Below are positions 1-17,483 of a stretch of 64,000 bases of DNA, one piece after another. The notes beneath the pieces were generated by a model. The model had not been told where the DNA came from. It did no database searches and saw nothing but the letters and a program-made list of their open reading frames with translations. The position numbers were made by a program, and so were the translations under genes. Location of the stretch: NCBI RefSeq assembly GCF_000730165.1, contig NZ_CP022110.1, forward strand, positions 860,501 through 924,500, in the 5' to 3' direction. Source of the stretch: Nitrospirillum viridazoti CBAmc. Its GTDB lineage: Bacteria > Pseudomonadota > Alphaproteobacteria > Azospirillales > Azospirillaceae. Numbering within the stretch: the first letter of the stretch is position 1; each line of letters opens with the position of its first letter.

Positions 1-21
1 TCGGTATCGGAGGCTAAGGTC

Positions 22-552
22 ATGGCCGCGCGTTGGTACGTTGTTCACGTTTATTCCGGATTCGAAAAGAAGGTCTCTCAGTCGATTCGTGAGAAGGCCG
101 CCCAGAAGGGTCTGGAAGATCAGTTCGAGGAAATCCTGGTCCCGACCGAAGAGGTCGTGGAGGTGCGTCGCGGCGCCAAGGTGAACTCCGAACGCAAGTT
201 CTTTCCCGGCTATGTGCTGGTGAAGATGGAACTGACGGACGAGAGCTGGCACCTGGTGAAGAACGCACCGAAGGTGACGGGTTTCCTGGGTGGCGGCGGC
301 AAGCCGCAGCCCATCAGCGAGGCGGAAGCCTTGCGCATCATGAACCAGGTGCAGGAAGGGATCGAGCGGCCCAAGCCCTCCATCCACTTCGAAGTGGGCG
401 AGAACGTGCGTGTCACCGACGGCCCCTTCACCTCGTTCACCGGCCTCATCGAAGAGGTCGACGAGGACAAGGCGCGGGTCAAGGTGGCGGTGTCCATCTT
501 CGGCCGTGCGACCCCCGTCGAGCTCGAGTACGCGCAGGTCGAAAAGATTTAA
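22..552 (+). CDS. nusG: Transcription termination/antitermination factor NusG
   Basis: NusG binds RNA polymerase and modulates elongation, Rho-dependent termination and transcription-translation coupling. The 176-residue product opens with the typical NGN sequence ([15 protein letters not shown] at residues 3-17), contains the FPGYVLVKM core, and ends with a KOW domain ([25 protein letters not shown]). This is the usual length for the family. A GGAGG ribosome binding site lies at 8-12, ten bases before the ATG. secE is expected just upstream, outside the window. It heads the rplKAJL-rpoBC cluster, as in most Proteobacteria. Confidence 0.98.
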   Translation: MAARWYVVHVYSGFEKKVSQSIREKAAQKGLEDQFEEILVPTEEVVEVRRGAKVNSERKFFPGYVLVKMELTDESWHLVKNAPKVTGFLGGGGKPQPISEAEALRIMNQVQEGIERPKPSIHFEVGENVRVTDGPFTSFTGLIEEVDEDKARVKVAVSIFGRATPVELEYAQVEKI

Positions 553-561
553 GCGGGACGG

Positions 562-592
562 CGCCCCGGTTCTTCGGAAACCGGGGCGTCTT
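562..592 (+). terminator. Hairpin after nusG, possible partial terminator
   Basis: A perfect 10-bp stem (562-571 with 579-588) with a 7-base loop lies ten bases after the nusG stop and is followed by TCTT. The U tract is weak, so it may terminate only partially or act as an attenuator or processing site before rplK. Confidence 0.55.
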
Positions 593-733
593 CCCATTCC
601 CCGCGTGGGAGGCAAGCCCGAAGGTCCCGGCAACGGGGCCAAAGTCCATGGGGCAAGCCGAACCACGCATCCCGCAGATCCGGGTGGCGCCCCTTAATCG
701 GGGTTCCGTCCGGATTGTTGTTGAGGACGTATC

Positions 734-1168
734 ATGGCGAAGAAGATCGTCGGTTATATCAAGTTGCAGGTGCCGGCCGGCAAGGCCAACCCGTCGCCGC
801 CCATCGGTCCGGCCCTGGGTCAGCGCGGCCTGAACATTATGGAATTCGTGAAGGCCTTCAACGCGAAGACGGCCGACCTGGAGCAGGGCATGCCCATCCC
901 GGTCGTGATCACCGCCTACGGTGACCGTACCTTCACGTTCGTCACCAAGACCCCGCCGAACACCTACTTCCTGAAGAAGGCCGCCGGCATCACCAAGGGC
1001 GCCGTCCAGGTGGGCAAGGGCGCCGCGGTGGGCAAGGTGAAGATGTCGCAGATCCGCGAAATCGCCAAGACGAAGATGCCGGACCTGAACGCGAACGACA
1101 TCGAGGCGGCTGCCAGCATGCTGGTCGGCTCGGCCCGTTCCATGGGCCTGGAAGTGGTGGAGGATTGA
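734..1168 (+). CDS. rplK: 50S ribosomal protein L11
   Basis: L11 forms part of the GTPase-associated centre of the large subunit with L10 and L7/L12. The 144-residue product has the family N-terminus ([20 protein letters not shown]), the [17 protein letters not shown] motif, and the C-terminal rRNA-binding domain ending in [19 protein letters not shown] ribosome binding site precedes the ATG. It sits 181 bases after nusG and only two bases before rplA, so it is co-transcribed with rplA. The 5' leader (591-733) holds no gene; in many bacteria the region upstream of rplK-rplA carries the L1 translational operator, which I did not resolve here. Confidence 0.98.
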   Translation: MAKKIVGYIKLQVPAGKANPSPPIGPALGQRGLNIMEFVKAFNAKTADLEQGMPIPVVITAYGDRTFTFVTKTPPNTYFLKKAAGITKGAVQVGKGAAVGKVKMSQIREIAKTKMPDLNANDIEAAASMLVGSARSMGLEVVED

Positions 1169-1170
1169 TC

Positions 1171-1872
1171 ATGGCCGGCAAGCGTCTCAAGAAGGCTAAC
1201 GCCACCGTCGACCGGAACAAGTTCTACGCCCTGGACGAGGCCGTCCAGTCGGTGAAGGGCAACGCCACCGCCAAGTTCGACGAGACCGTCGAGATCGCCA
1301 TGAACCTGGGCATCGACCCGCGTCATGCCGACCAGATGGTCCGCGGCATGGTCCAGCTGCCCAACGGCACCGGCAAGACCGTTCGCGTCGCCGTCTTCGC
1401 TCGCGGCGCCAAGGCTGACGAAGCCCTGGCCGCCGGCGCCGAGCTGGTGGGTGCGGAAGACCTGGCCGAGAAGATCCAGGCGGGCGAGATGAACTTCGAC
1501 CGCTGCATCGCCACCCCGGACCTGATGGCGCTGGTCGGCCGTCTGGGCAAGGTGCTGGGCCCGCGCGGCCTGATGCCGAACCCGAAGCTGGGCACCGTGA
1601 CGATGAACGTCGGCGAAGCCGTGAAGTCCGCCAAGGGTGGCTCGGTCGAGTTCCGCGCCGAGAAGACCGGTATCGTGCACGCCGGCGTGGGCAAGGCCAG
1701 CTTCAGCCAGGAAGCCCTGGCCGAGAACATCAAGGCCTTCGTTGGTGCCATCAACCGCGCCAAGCCGACGGGTGCTAAGGGCACCTACATCGAGAAGGTC
1801 AGCCTGAGCTCGTCCATGGGCCCGGGCCTGAAGCTCGACGTTGCCGCCCTGGTCGCCTCGATCTCGGCCTAA
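1171..1872 (+). CDS. rplA: 50S ribosomal protein L1
   Basis: L1 builds the mobile stalk at the E site and in many bacteria represses its own L11-L1 mRNA. The 233-residue product begins [17 protein letters not shown] and contains the two L1 domains with the signature [19 protein letters not shown] near residues 126-144. The ATG at 1171 is chosen over a TTG two codons upstream because it lies right after the rplK stop and gives the conserved N-terminus. The two-base spacing from rplK implies translational coupling. Confidence 0.98.
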   Translation: MAGKRLKKANATVDRNKFYALDEAVQSVKGNATAKFDETVEIAMNLGIDPRHADQMVRGMVQLPNGTGKTVRVAVFARGAKADEALAAGAELVGAEDLAEKIQAGEMNFDRCIATPDLMALVGRLGKVLGPRGLMPNPKLGTVTMNVGEAVKSAKGGSVEFRAEKTGIVHAGVGKASFSQEALAENIKAFVGAINRAKPTGAKGTYIEKVSLSSSMGPGLKLDVAALVASISA

Positions 1873-2237
1873 GGCTGCAGAGAGTTTCCGTCCAAGCCGT
1901 CCGTTTCCGTAAGGGGGCGGACGGTGAGGGCGGCCGGAGGGCCGGAGCGATCCGTCCTTCCAACCCTGTCCAAGACTGCGGGCGCCAAGCCGGAACCGAT
2001 CATCCCTTCGGGGGCGTGACGACCGGGGCGGCTTAATGAACGCCGGCATAGACGGGAGTAACAAGCGTTTTGCAGGTGGACGGTTCCCCCCCCCGCTTGG
2101 ATTGGATGGCTTGTCGCTTCTGGGGCAGGTTCACCGGTTTCGGGTGAAACCCATTCGTGGGTGGAGGCTGAGGCTACATTTGGACCGGGAAGAAGGGCGT
2201 GACCCGCCCGTCTGTCCCAGTTGTTAGGAGGCGAACC
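1873..2237 (+). promoter_or_regulatory. Long untranslated leader upstream of rplJ (candidate L10 leader RNA)
   Basis: This 365-base gap has no convincing gene. It has several self-complementary stretches, including GTCCGTTTCC/GGGGGCGGAC-type pairing near 1897-1922 and a GGTTTCGGGTGAAACC hairpin around 2132-2147, and ends in the GGAGG of rplJ. In many bacteria an autoregulatory L10 leader bound by the L10-(L7/L12) complex sits exactly here. Assignment rests on position and hairpins; I did not fold it against the family covariance model. Confidence 0.5.
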
Positions 2238-2756
2238 GTGGATCGCACAGAAAAGCAAGCGACTATCGCGGCTCTGCATCAGGCGCTCTCCGCCACTTCC
2301 CTGGTCGTCGTGACCCGCCAGTCGGGCATGACGGTCGCCGAGGTGACGGACCTGCGCCGTAAGATGCGGGCCGCTGGCGCGAGCTTCAAGGTGACCAAGA
2401 ACCGGCTCGCCCGTATCGCCCTGAAGGGCACCCAGTTCGAAAAGCTGGACGACCTATTCGTCGGCGTGACCGCCATCGCTTACTCGAGCGATCCGGTCGC
2501 GGCGGCCAAGGTTGCGATCGCTTATGCCAAGGCCAATGACAAGTTCAAGATCATTGGCGGCGGCATGGGCGCTACCGTCCTGGACGACAAGGGCATCGAG
2601 GCTCTCTCGAAGCTCCCGTCCATCGAAGAACTGCGTGGTCGCCTGCTTGGCATGCTCCAGACGCCCGCCACCCGCATCGCCGGTGTGCTGCAGGCTCCGG
2701 GCGGCCAGGTGGCGCGCGTGCTGTCGGCTTATGCCAAGAAGGGCGAGGCGGCCTGA
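2238..2756 (+). CDS. rplJ: 50S ribosomal protein L10
   Basis: L10 is the base of the L7/L12 stalk and binds 23S rRNA next to L11. The 172-residue product from the GTG at 2238 starts VDRTEKQATIAALHQAL and carries the conserved TDLRRKMRAAGASFKVTKN segment. GTG at 2238 is preferred to an in-frame GTG at 2199 because an AGGAGG site lies at 2226-2231, six bases upstream, and because it gives the normal family length. It follows a long leader and precedes rplL by 54 bases. Confidence 0.97.
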   Translation: MDRTEKQATIAALHQALSATSLVVVTRQSGMTVAEVTDLRRKMRAAGASFKVTKNRLARIALKGTQFEKLDDLFVGVTAIAYSSDPVAAAKVAIAYAKANDKFKIIGGGMGATVLDDKGIEALSKLPSIEELRGRLLGMLQTPATRIAGVLQAPGGQVARVLSAYAKKGEAA

Positions 2757-2810
2757 GCCTCGCGTACTTTTCGTAAATCTCAAGACAAGACCTGATTTAG
2801 GAGAACATCC

Positions 2811-3191
2811 ATGTCCAAGCTGGAAAAGCTGGTTGAAGAGCTGTCCGCTCTGACCGTCATCGAGGCCGCCGAGCTGTCGAAGCTGCTGGAAGAGAAGTGG
2901 GGCGTTTCCGCCGCTGCTCCCGTCGCCGTTGCCGCCGTTGCCGGCCCGGCCGCTGAAGCCGCCGCTCCCGCCGAAGAGCAGACCGAATTCACCGTGATCC
3001 TCGCCGACGCCGGCGACAAGAAGATCAACGTGATTAAGGAAATCCGCGCCATCACCAGCCTCGGCCTGAAGGAAGCCAAGGACCTGGTCGAGGGTGCGCC
3101 GAAGACCGTGAAGGAAGGCGCCACGAAGGACGAAGCTGCTAAGATTAAGAAGCAGCTGGAAGACGCCGGCGCGAAGGTCGAGGTGAAGTAA
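2811..3191 (+). CDS. rplL: 50S ribosomal protein L7/L12
   Basis: L7/L12 dimers bind the L10 C-terminus and recruit translational GTPases. The 126-residue acidic product has the N-terminal dimerisation helix ([28 protein letters not shown]), an Ala/Pro-rich hinge (residues 35-55), and the C-terminal domain with [47 protein letters not shown] ribosome binding site precedes the ATG. A 7-bp hairpin begins at its last base, and the next gene, rpoB, is over 300 bases away. Confidence 0.98.
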   Translation: MSKLEKLVEELSALTVIEAAELSKLLEEKWGVSAAAPVAVAAVAGPAAEAAAPAEEQTEFTVILADAGDKKINVIKEIRAITSLGLKEAKDLVEGAPKTVKEGATKDEAAKIKKQLEDAGAKVEVK

Positions 3192-3216
3192 GAAACGATC
3201 CCCTGTGGGCGTTTCT
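3191..3216 (+). repeat. Hairpin overlapping the rplL stop
   Basis: AGAAACG at 3191-3197 pairs perfectly with CGTTTCT at 3210-3216, and CCC/GGG can extend the stem inside the loop. There is no following U tract on this strand. It may be an mRNA stability or processing element at the 3' end of the ribosomal protein genes. Confidence 0.55.
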
Positions 3217-3504
3217 GAAAAAAAGATGGCGCTGGACGGTGGCACTCCCCATATGGGGGACCGCCGCCCGGCGCTGTCGCCTTTTTCTGGAGGATGTCGT
3301 ATGGTGATCCTCCAGTTTCTTCCCGAAGAAGGTTCCGCGATGGAATTTGGGGCGGGAAGGGCAGTTTGAGTGTTTGGCGCCGGACGGCGGCCGCTTCCGA
3401 AGGGGGCGGGGCCGGACGCGCCTATTTGTGTTTGTTTCGCTTGCCGTCGCATCCAAATCGGCCGGCGCAGTTGACCCGGGCCTAGTTCACGAGAGGCGCA
3501 TTTC
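3192..3504 (+). other. Non-coding rplL-rpoB intergenic region
   Basis: This 313-base gap contains no supportable gene. It holds three consecutive hairpins in its first 125 bases (entered separately, plus a perfect 9-bp CTGGAGGAT/ATCCTCCAG stem at 3287-3295 and 3307-3315 followed by TTTCTT). The remainder up to the rpoB ribosome binding site is GC-rich and shows no clear promoter. Confidence 0.6.
3228..3286 (+). terminator. Candidate attenuator between rplL and rpoB
   Basis: A 15-base arm at 3228-3242 pairs with 3261-3275, with wobbles and one mismatch, and encloses a CCCC-ATAT-GGGG hairpin. A run of five T follows at 3282-3286, seven bases after the stem. In Escherichia coli a partial terminator here makes rpoBC transcripts less abundant than ribosomal protein transcripts; I infer the same role by position and shape. 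Confidence 0.55.
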
Positions 3505-7692
<4,188 letters not shown>

Positions 7693-7712
7693 TCACCGGT
7701 TGAGCTTGGGCG

Positions 7713-7742
7713 GCGCCCTCGGGGGGATTCCCCCGGGGGCGC
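7713..7742 (+). repeat. Strong hairpin between rpoB and rpoC
   Basis: A 13-base stem (7713-7725 with 7730-7742, one G-U wobble) closes a four-base GATT loop. No U tract follows, so it is unlikely to be an intrinsic terminator and is more plausibly an mRNA processing or stability element. Confidence 0.55.
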
Positions 7743-7770
7743 TCGTCCGTCCCGGTTCGCAGCCAATTGA

Positions 7771-12000
<4,230 letters not shown>

Positions 12001-12027
12001 GGCGACCGACTGTCTGAGTAAAGTGAA

Positions 12028-12064
12028 GGGCCGCATCCCTGCCGGGATGCGGCCCTTTTCTCAT
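12028..12064 (+). terminator. Rho-independent terminator of the rpoBC transcript
   Basis: A perfect 12-bp stem (12028-12039 with 12044-12055) with a TGCC loop is followed by TTTTCTCATT. It separates the plus-strand cluster from the convergent minus-strand Sel1 gene. Confidence 0.9.
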
Positions 12065-12076
12065 TCCGGCGCGGCG

Positions 12077-12946
12077 TCACAGCGGATGTATGGCGCCTCT
12101 GGTCTGATCCGCCGTGGGCAGAGGCTGGCCAGGGTGCCAGGCGGCGGCCAGCTCATGGGAACGTTGCTGGACGTTGGCCGGCAGTTGCTGTTCCAGCGCG
12201 GCCCGCATCTTGGCGATGTCGGGGTCATCGCTGGGGCTCAGCAGCACCAGGATGTAGGCCCGTGTCGGGTCGTGCGGCGCGCCCTCGCCGGCCAGGGTCT
12301 GGACGGCCAGGAAACGCAGGGCTTCGGGATCGCCTTGAGTGGCGGCGCGCTCGCACCACATCAGCGCCGCCTGGGTGTCCTTCGCCACGCCCACGCCGTT
12401 GTAGTAGATCATGGTCAGGTTGTCCTGGGCCTGCAGGTCACCCTTGGCCGCCGCCTGCCGGAACAAGGTGATGCCCCTTGCCTGGTCTTCCGGCACGCCG
12501 CGCCCCAGGAAATAGAGCGAGCCCAGGTTGTTCAGGGCATGGGCTTGGCCCTGCGCGGCGGCCTCCTCATACCAGGCGCGGGCCTTGGCGTTGTCATGGA
12601 GGAACGGGGGCGGCGCGCCCTGGCCCGAGGCCGGCTCGATCTTCACCGGCGGTTCCTCATAAATCCAGCCGAGATAAGTTTGCGCCTCGGCGTCGCCCTT
12701 TTCCGCCAGCGGCGTCAGCAGGGCCACGGCTTCGGTCTCTTTCCCCGCCTCAAAGGCCGCGATACCCTGGTCCAGTGTGGATGTTGCGGCGGGTTGTACG
12801 GCTGGCATGCCGGATGTCGGTGGCGTGTCGGCCTGCATTGTCGCGGCACCGGCTGGTCCCACCGCCATGGTCAGTCCGGCGACGGCCCACGCCGCCACGA
12901 TTAAGGCGCGCGACGCGCACGGCCACCCCACCCTGTTGTTCCCCAT
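12077..12946 (-). CDS. Secreted Sel1-repeat (TPR-like) protein
   Basis: The 289-residue product starts with a Sec signal peptide (ALIVAAWAVAGLTMAVGPAGA) and then carries Sel1-like alpha-helical repeats (GDAEAQTYLGWIYE, GQAHALNNLGSLYFLG, GDLQAQDNLTMIYYNG). Sel1 repeats act as protein-protein scaffolds, so a periplasmic adaptor role is inferred; no catalytic motif is seen. A CCCCTCC on the plus strand (GGAGGGG on the coding strand) supports the ATG at 12946. It lies 82 bases downstream of a paralogue on the same strand and is probably co-transcribed. Confidence 0.88.
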   Translation of the reverse strand: MGNNRVGWPCASRALIVAAWAVAGLTMAVGPAGAATMQADTPPTSGMPAVQPAATSTLDQGIAAFEAGKETEAVALLTPLAEKGDAEAQTYLGWIYEEPPVKIEPASGQGAPPPFLHDNAKARAWYEEAAAQGQAHALNNLGSLYFLGRGVPEDQARGITLFRQAAAKGDLQAQDNLTMIYYNGVGVAKDTQAALMWCERAATQGDPEALRFLAVQTLAGEGAPHDPTRAYILVLLSPSDDPDIAKMRAALEQQLPANVQQRSHELAAAWHPGQPLPTADQTRGAIHPL

Positions 12947-13028
12947 CTGACATTCCCCTCCATTCGCCCGTTACCAGGCGTGTTAGGGAAGAATGTTAAA
13001 CAACTAAGGCGGGACAATGGCGGGCGTC

Positions 13029-13757
13029 TCACGTCCGCGTCGCCGTCGGCAGCGGTTGGCCCGGCTGCCAGGACTTGGCCAGGGTCTGCGCCTCCGCCTT
13101 TTGGGCGGTCGTCAGTTCACCGTCCAGGCGGGTGCGCAGGGCCTGGGCGTCGGGGTTGTCGCCGGACAGCATGGTCAGGGTGTAGGCCAGCACGGGGTTG
13201 CGCGGCAGTCCGGCGCCGGTGTCGTAGAGGCGGGCCAGCAGGGTCTGGGCGTGCGGGTTGCCCTGGCGGGCGGCGGCGCGGGCCCAGTGGGCGGCCTCCG
13301 CATCATCCTTGGGCGCGTCCTGACCAAGATAATAGATCATCGCCAGGTTCATCTGGGCCTGGGCGTCGCCCTTCTTGGCGGCCTTGCGGAACAGGCTGAT
13401 GCCCTTGGCCGCGTCCTTCGGAACACCGTTGCCCAGATAGTAGAGGGAGCCCAAGTTGTTCAGGGCGTGGGCGTGGCCCTTATCGGCCGCCTTCCGATAC
13501 CAGGCCTGGGCGCGGGCGTAATCCACCGGCACGCCCAGCCCCTTTTCATACATCCAGCCGAGATAAGTTTGAGCCTCGGCATCGCCCTTGTCGGCGGCGG
13601 GCGCGAGGTCGGCCAGGGCGGTGGGGTAATCCTTGCGCTCGAACGCGCCGACGCCTTTCTGTGTGTTGGCTAAGGCGACCCCGCCAGCCAGAGCGGCGCA
13701 CAGGGGCAGCAGGGTGGCCGCTAGCACGGCGGATTTGCGCCAGGAACCATGTTGCAT
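13029..13757 (-). CDS. Secreted Sel1-repeat (TPR-like) protein, paralogue
   Basis: The 242-residue product has a signal peptide (MQHGSWRKSAVLAATLLPL then CAALAGGVALA) and Sel1 repeats (GDAEAQTYLGWMYEKGLG, GHAHALNNLGSLYYLGNG, GDAQAQMNLAMIYYLGQD, GNPHAQTLLARLYDTGAG). The ATG at 13757 is chosen because GGAGGG lies seven bases upstream; an in-frame start 33 bases earlier lacks one. Repeat order and several blocks match the downstream neighbour nearly word for word, so the two arose by tandem duplication. Function beyond binding is unknown. Confidence 0.88.
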   Translation of the reverse strand: MQHGSWRKSAVLAATLLPLCAALAGGVALANTQKGVGAFERKDYPTALADLAPAADKGDAEAQTYLGWMYEKGLGVPVDYARAQAWYRKAADKGHAHALNNLGSLYYLGNGVPKDAAKGISLFRKAAKKGDAQAQMNLAMIYYLGQDAPKDDAEAAHWARAAARQGNPHAQTLLARLYDTGAGLPRNPVLAYTLTMLSGDNPDAQALRTRLDGELTTAQKAEAQTLAKSWQPGQPLPTATRT

Positions 13758-13897
13758 GCCCAAACCCTCCAATCGCTGCGGCCCCAACAAGGCCCACGCT
13801 GTACGTCAGCATCAGCGTGGGCAGCCATTGGGGCGGGAAAGGGGCAGGGGAAGGGATGCCCTGTGACCAGGCTGTGACATGCGATCGAGTGTCGAGC

Positions 13898-14353
13898 TTA
13901 TTTACCCATCTTCTTGACGGCGTTCACCGCCTGGTCCAGGGCCTGCAGGAACTGCGACTTGTCGCGCTTGGCCATGGGGGCGTTGCCGCCCTGGACCACG
14001 CCCATGGCGCGCAGGTCGCTCATCAGGGCGCGGGTGGCGATGGCCGTGCCGATGGATTGCGGGGTGAAGGGGCGCCCGGTGGGGCCGATGACCCTGCTGC
14101 CGGCCTTAAGGCTGCGGTCGGCCAGGGGGATGTCGGCGGTGATGACGATGTCGCCGACGCCGCAATGGGTGGCGATCCAATCGTCGGCGGCGTCGAACCC
14201 GTCGCTGACCACCACCAGCTGCACCAGGCCGCCGGGCGGTACCCGCAGCGGGCCGTTGGAGACCAGGTAGGTCTTCAGCTGATAGCGTTCCGCCACCTTG
14301 AACACCTCTTCCTTCACGGGGCAGGCGTCGGCGTCGACATAGATCTCCAGCAT
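13898..14353 (-). CDS. YaiI/YqxD family protein (DUF188)
   Basis: The 151-residue product begins MLEIYVDADACPVKEEVFKVAERY, the hallmark of the DUF188/UPF0178 family, and continues with GDIVITADIPLADR and the GPTGRPFTPQSIGTAIATR block. The family has a PIN-like nuclease fold with conserved acidic residues; its biological role is not established. Length is typical. It is divergent from ettA, with 123 bases between the starts. Confidence 0.9.
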   Translation of the reverse strand: MLEIYVDADACPVKEEVFKVAERYQLKTYLVSNGPLRVPPGGLVQLVVVSDGFDAADDWIATHCGVGDIVITADIPLADRSLKAGSRVIGPTGRPFTPQSIGTAIATRALMSDLRAMGVVQGGNAPMAKRDKSQFLQALDQAVNAVKKMGK

Positions 14354-14476
14354 AGGGTTTAAGGCTTTCGAATGCGTGCCGCCCGCGTTGCGCGCGGGTG
14401 GGATGGTGGGGTAAAAGGCGTCGCCGGCTGGGTTGCGACCCTGCCCTTGTTGCCACCCTTTGTGAAGAGACAGCCC

Positions 14477-16153
<1,677 letters not shown>

Positions 16154-16176
16154 GCGCCAGAGTCAGTGAAATGGGG

Positions 16177-16208
16177 AACGGGGAGCGGTGATGGCGCTCC
16201 CCGTTTTC
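16177..16208 (+). terminator. Rho-independent terminator after ettA
   Basis: An 11-bp stem (16177-16187 with 16195-16205) with a 7-base loop runs into TTTTC. It also lies at the 3' side of the convergent phosphatase gene and could serve both strands. Confidence 0.85.
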
Positions 16209-16217
16209 ATTGGTGAC

Positions 16218-17483
16218 TCATTCGTCCCGTGTGGCGCCTTCCACCACCCGTCGGAACTGTTCCACCGGGCAGTCCATCGCCGGGCCCGCTTGGCTGCACC
16301 CGGGAATGAAGACGGGTGTCGACAGGGGCGGCTGGGCTTCGGTCAGCGGGCTCAGGGCGCGCAGCTGGTCCAGGCTTTGCGCCGTGAAGCGGGCCCGGAT
16401 GACGGTTTGGCCGTCCGCCCGGCGCCAGCGCTCCAGCACCAGCGCCGATCCGGGGGGCACCTGATCGGGCTGATAGCCCGGCAGCACCCAATCCAGGCGC
16501 AGCAGGCCGGCCAGCAGCAGGAGGGTGCCGTCGTGACCCACCAGCACGGTGACGGCGGGGCCGTCGCCGGCCAACAGGTCCGCCAGATGCCGGGCGAGCG
16601 GCCCGGCGCCCACGCGGGCGATGTAGGGCGTGCGCAGCCGGGCGTCCAGATCGGCGGCATGCGCGGCCCCGGCGCGGTTCAGCGCGTCGGGGTTCACCCG
16701 CCCACCCAGCAGGCCGTCCAACGGTGCCCCATCAGCATAGGCCATGATCAGGCTTTCCGTCAGGCCTGACGCCGTGGCCAGCGGGCTTTGCAGCCTCAGC
16801 CAGTCCTCGCCTTGGCCCCGATCCAGCGACGACGGCACGTCGGTCAGCAGCCGGCGGCCGGCCAGCCTGCCGCCGGGCTGGACCTGCGCGCGGCACTCCA
16901 CCGGGGCGCAGTTCAGCAACAGGCGCTGCAGGGCCTCCACCGTGTCGGCATGCGCCGCCGTCCAGGCCGTGGCGTCACCGATGCGCCCGCGCACTGCGGC
17001 CAGGGCCAGGTCGGGATCCAGATGCGTGACCCCTGCCGGCACCGGGTCGAACAGCGGATCGGCCTTGGTCGCCACGGTGTCGACGCGGGCGGGGCAGCCG
17101 GGCAACAGCTGTTCGGCCAGCGCCCGCCCCGTCTCCACCGTGCGCTGGGGCAGGTTGGCGTGCACCTGGGCGGCGGCGCAGTCCCCGGCCGGCAGCAGGC
17201 CCAACGCCCGGTAATGCTCCCGGTAATAGGCGCCGAACAGGCTGGCCGCCTGGAAGCCGTGGGCCGTCAGATGCCCCGGCGGCACGGCGAAGGTCGGCCA
17301 GGCCTCCGCCGTCCAGCGGCCCAGCTCCTCCGGCGCCGACATGGCGGCGCGGATGCCATGCCGGGTGAGGATGACCACCCGCTCCAGATGGTCCGCCGGC
17401 GCCCCGGCCGCCTCCGGCCGGGTGGGGAGGGCCAGCAGCAGCATCGCCGCCGCCAGCCCCCGCAGCAGGGCCTTGCCGCGCAT
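16218..17483 (-). CDS. Periplasmic histidine acid phosphatase (phytase-like)
   Basis: The 421-residue product has a signal peptide (GLAAAMLLLALPTRPEAAGA) and the histidine acid phosphatase signature around R41-H42-G43 (ILTRHGIRA), which provides the nucleophilic histidine, plus the C-terminal HD pair (VLVGHDGTL, H317-D318) as proton donor. This matches the AppA/glucose-1-phosphatase/phytase branch; the residue after RHGIR is Ala where Pro is common. Its ATG overlaps the stop of the TonB receptor gene by one base (TGATG), so the two are translationally coupled. Substrate is inferred, not shown: an organic phosphate such as phytate. Confidence 0.88.
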   Translation of the reverse strand: MRGKALLRGLAAAMLLLALPTRPEAAGAPADHLERVVILTRHGIRAAMSAPEELGRWTAEAWPTFAVPPGHLTAHGFQAASLFGAYYREHYRALGLLPAGDCAAAQVHANLPQRTVETGRALAEQLLPGCPARVDTVATKADPLFDPVPAGVTHLDPDLALAAVRGRIGDATAWTAAHADTVEALQRLLLNCAPVECRAQVQPGGRLAGRRLLTDVPSSLDRGQGEDWLRLQSPLATASGLTESLIMAYADGAPLDGLLGGRVNPDALNRAGAAHAADLDARLRTPYIARVGAGPLARHLADLLAGDGPAVTVLVGHDGTLLLLAGLLRLDWVLPGYQPDQVPPGSALVLERWRRADGQTVIRARFTAQSLDQLRALSPLTEAQPPLSTPVFIPGCSQAGPAMDCPVEQFRRVVEGATRDE

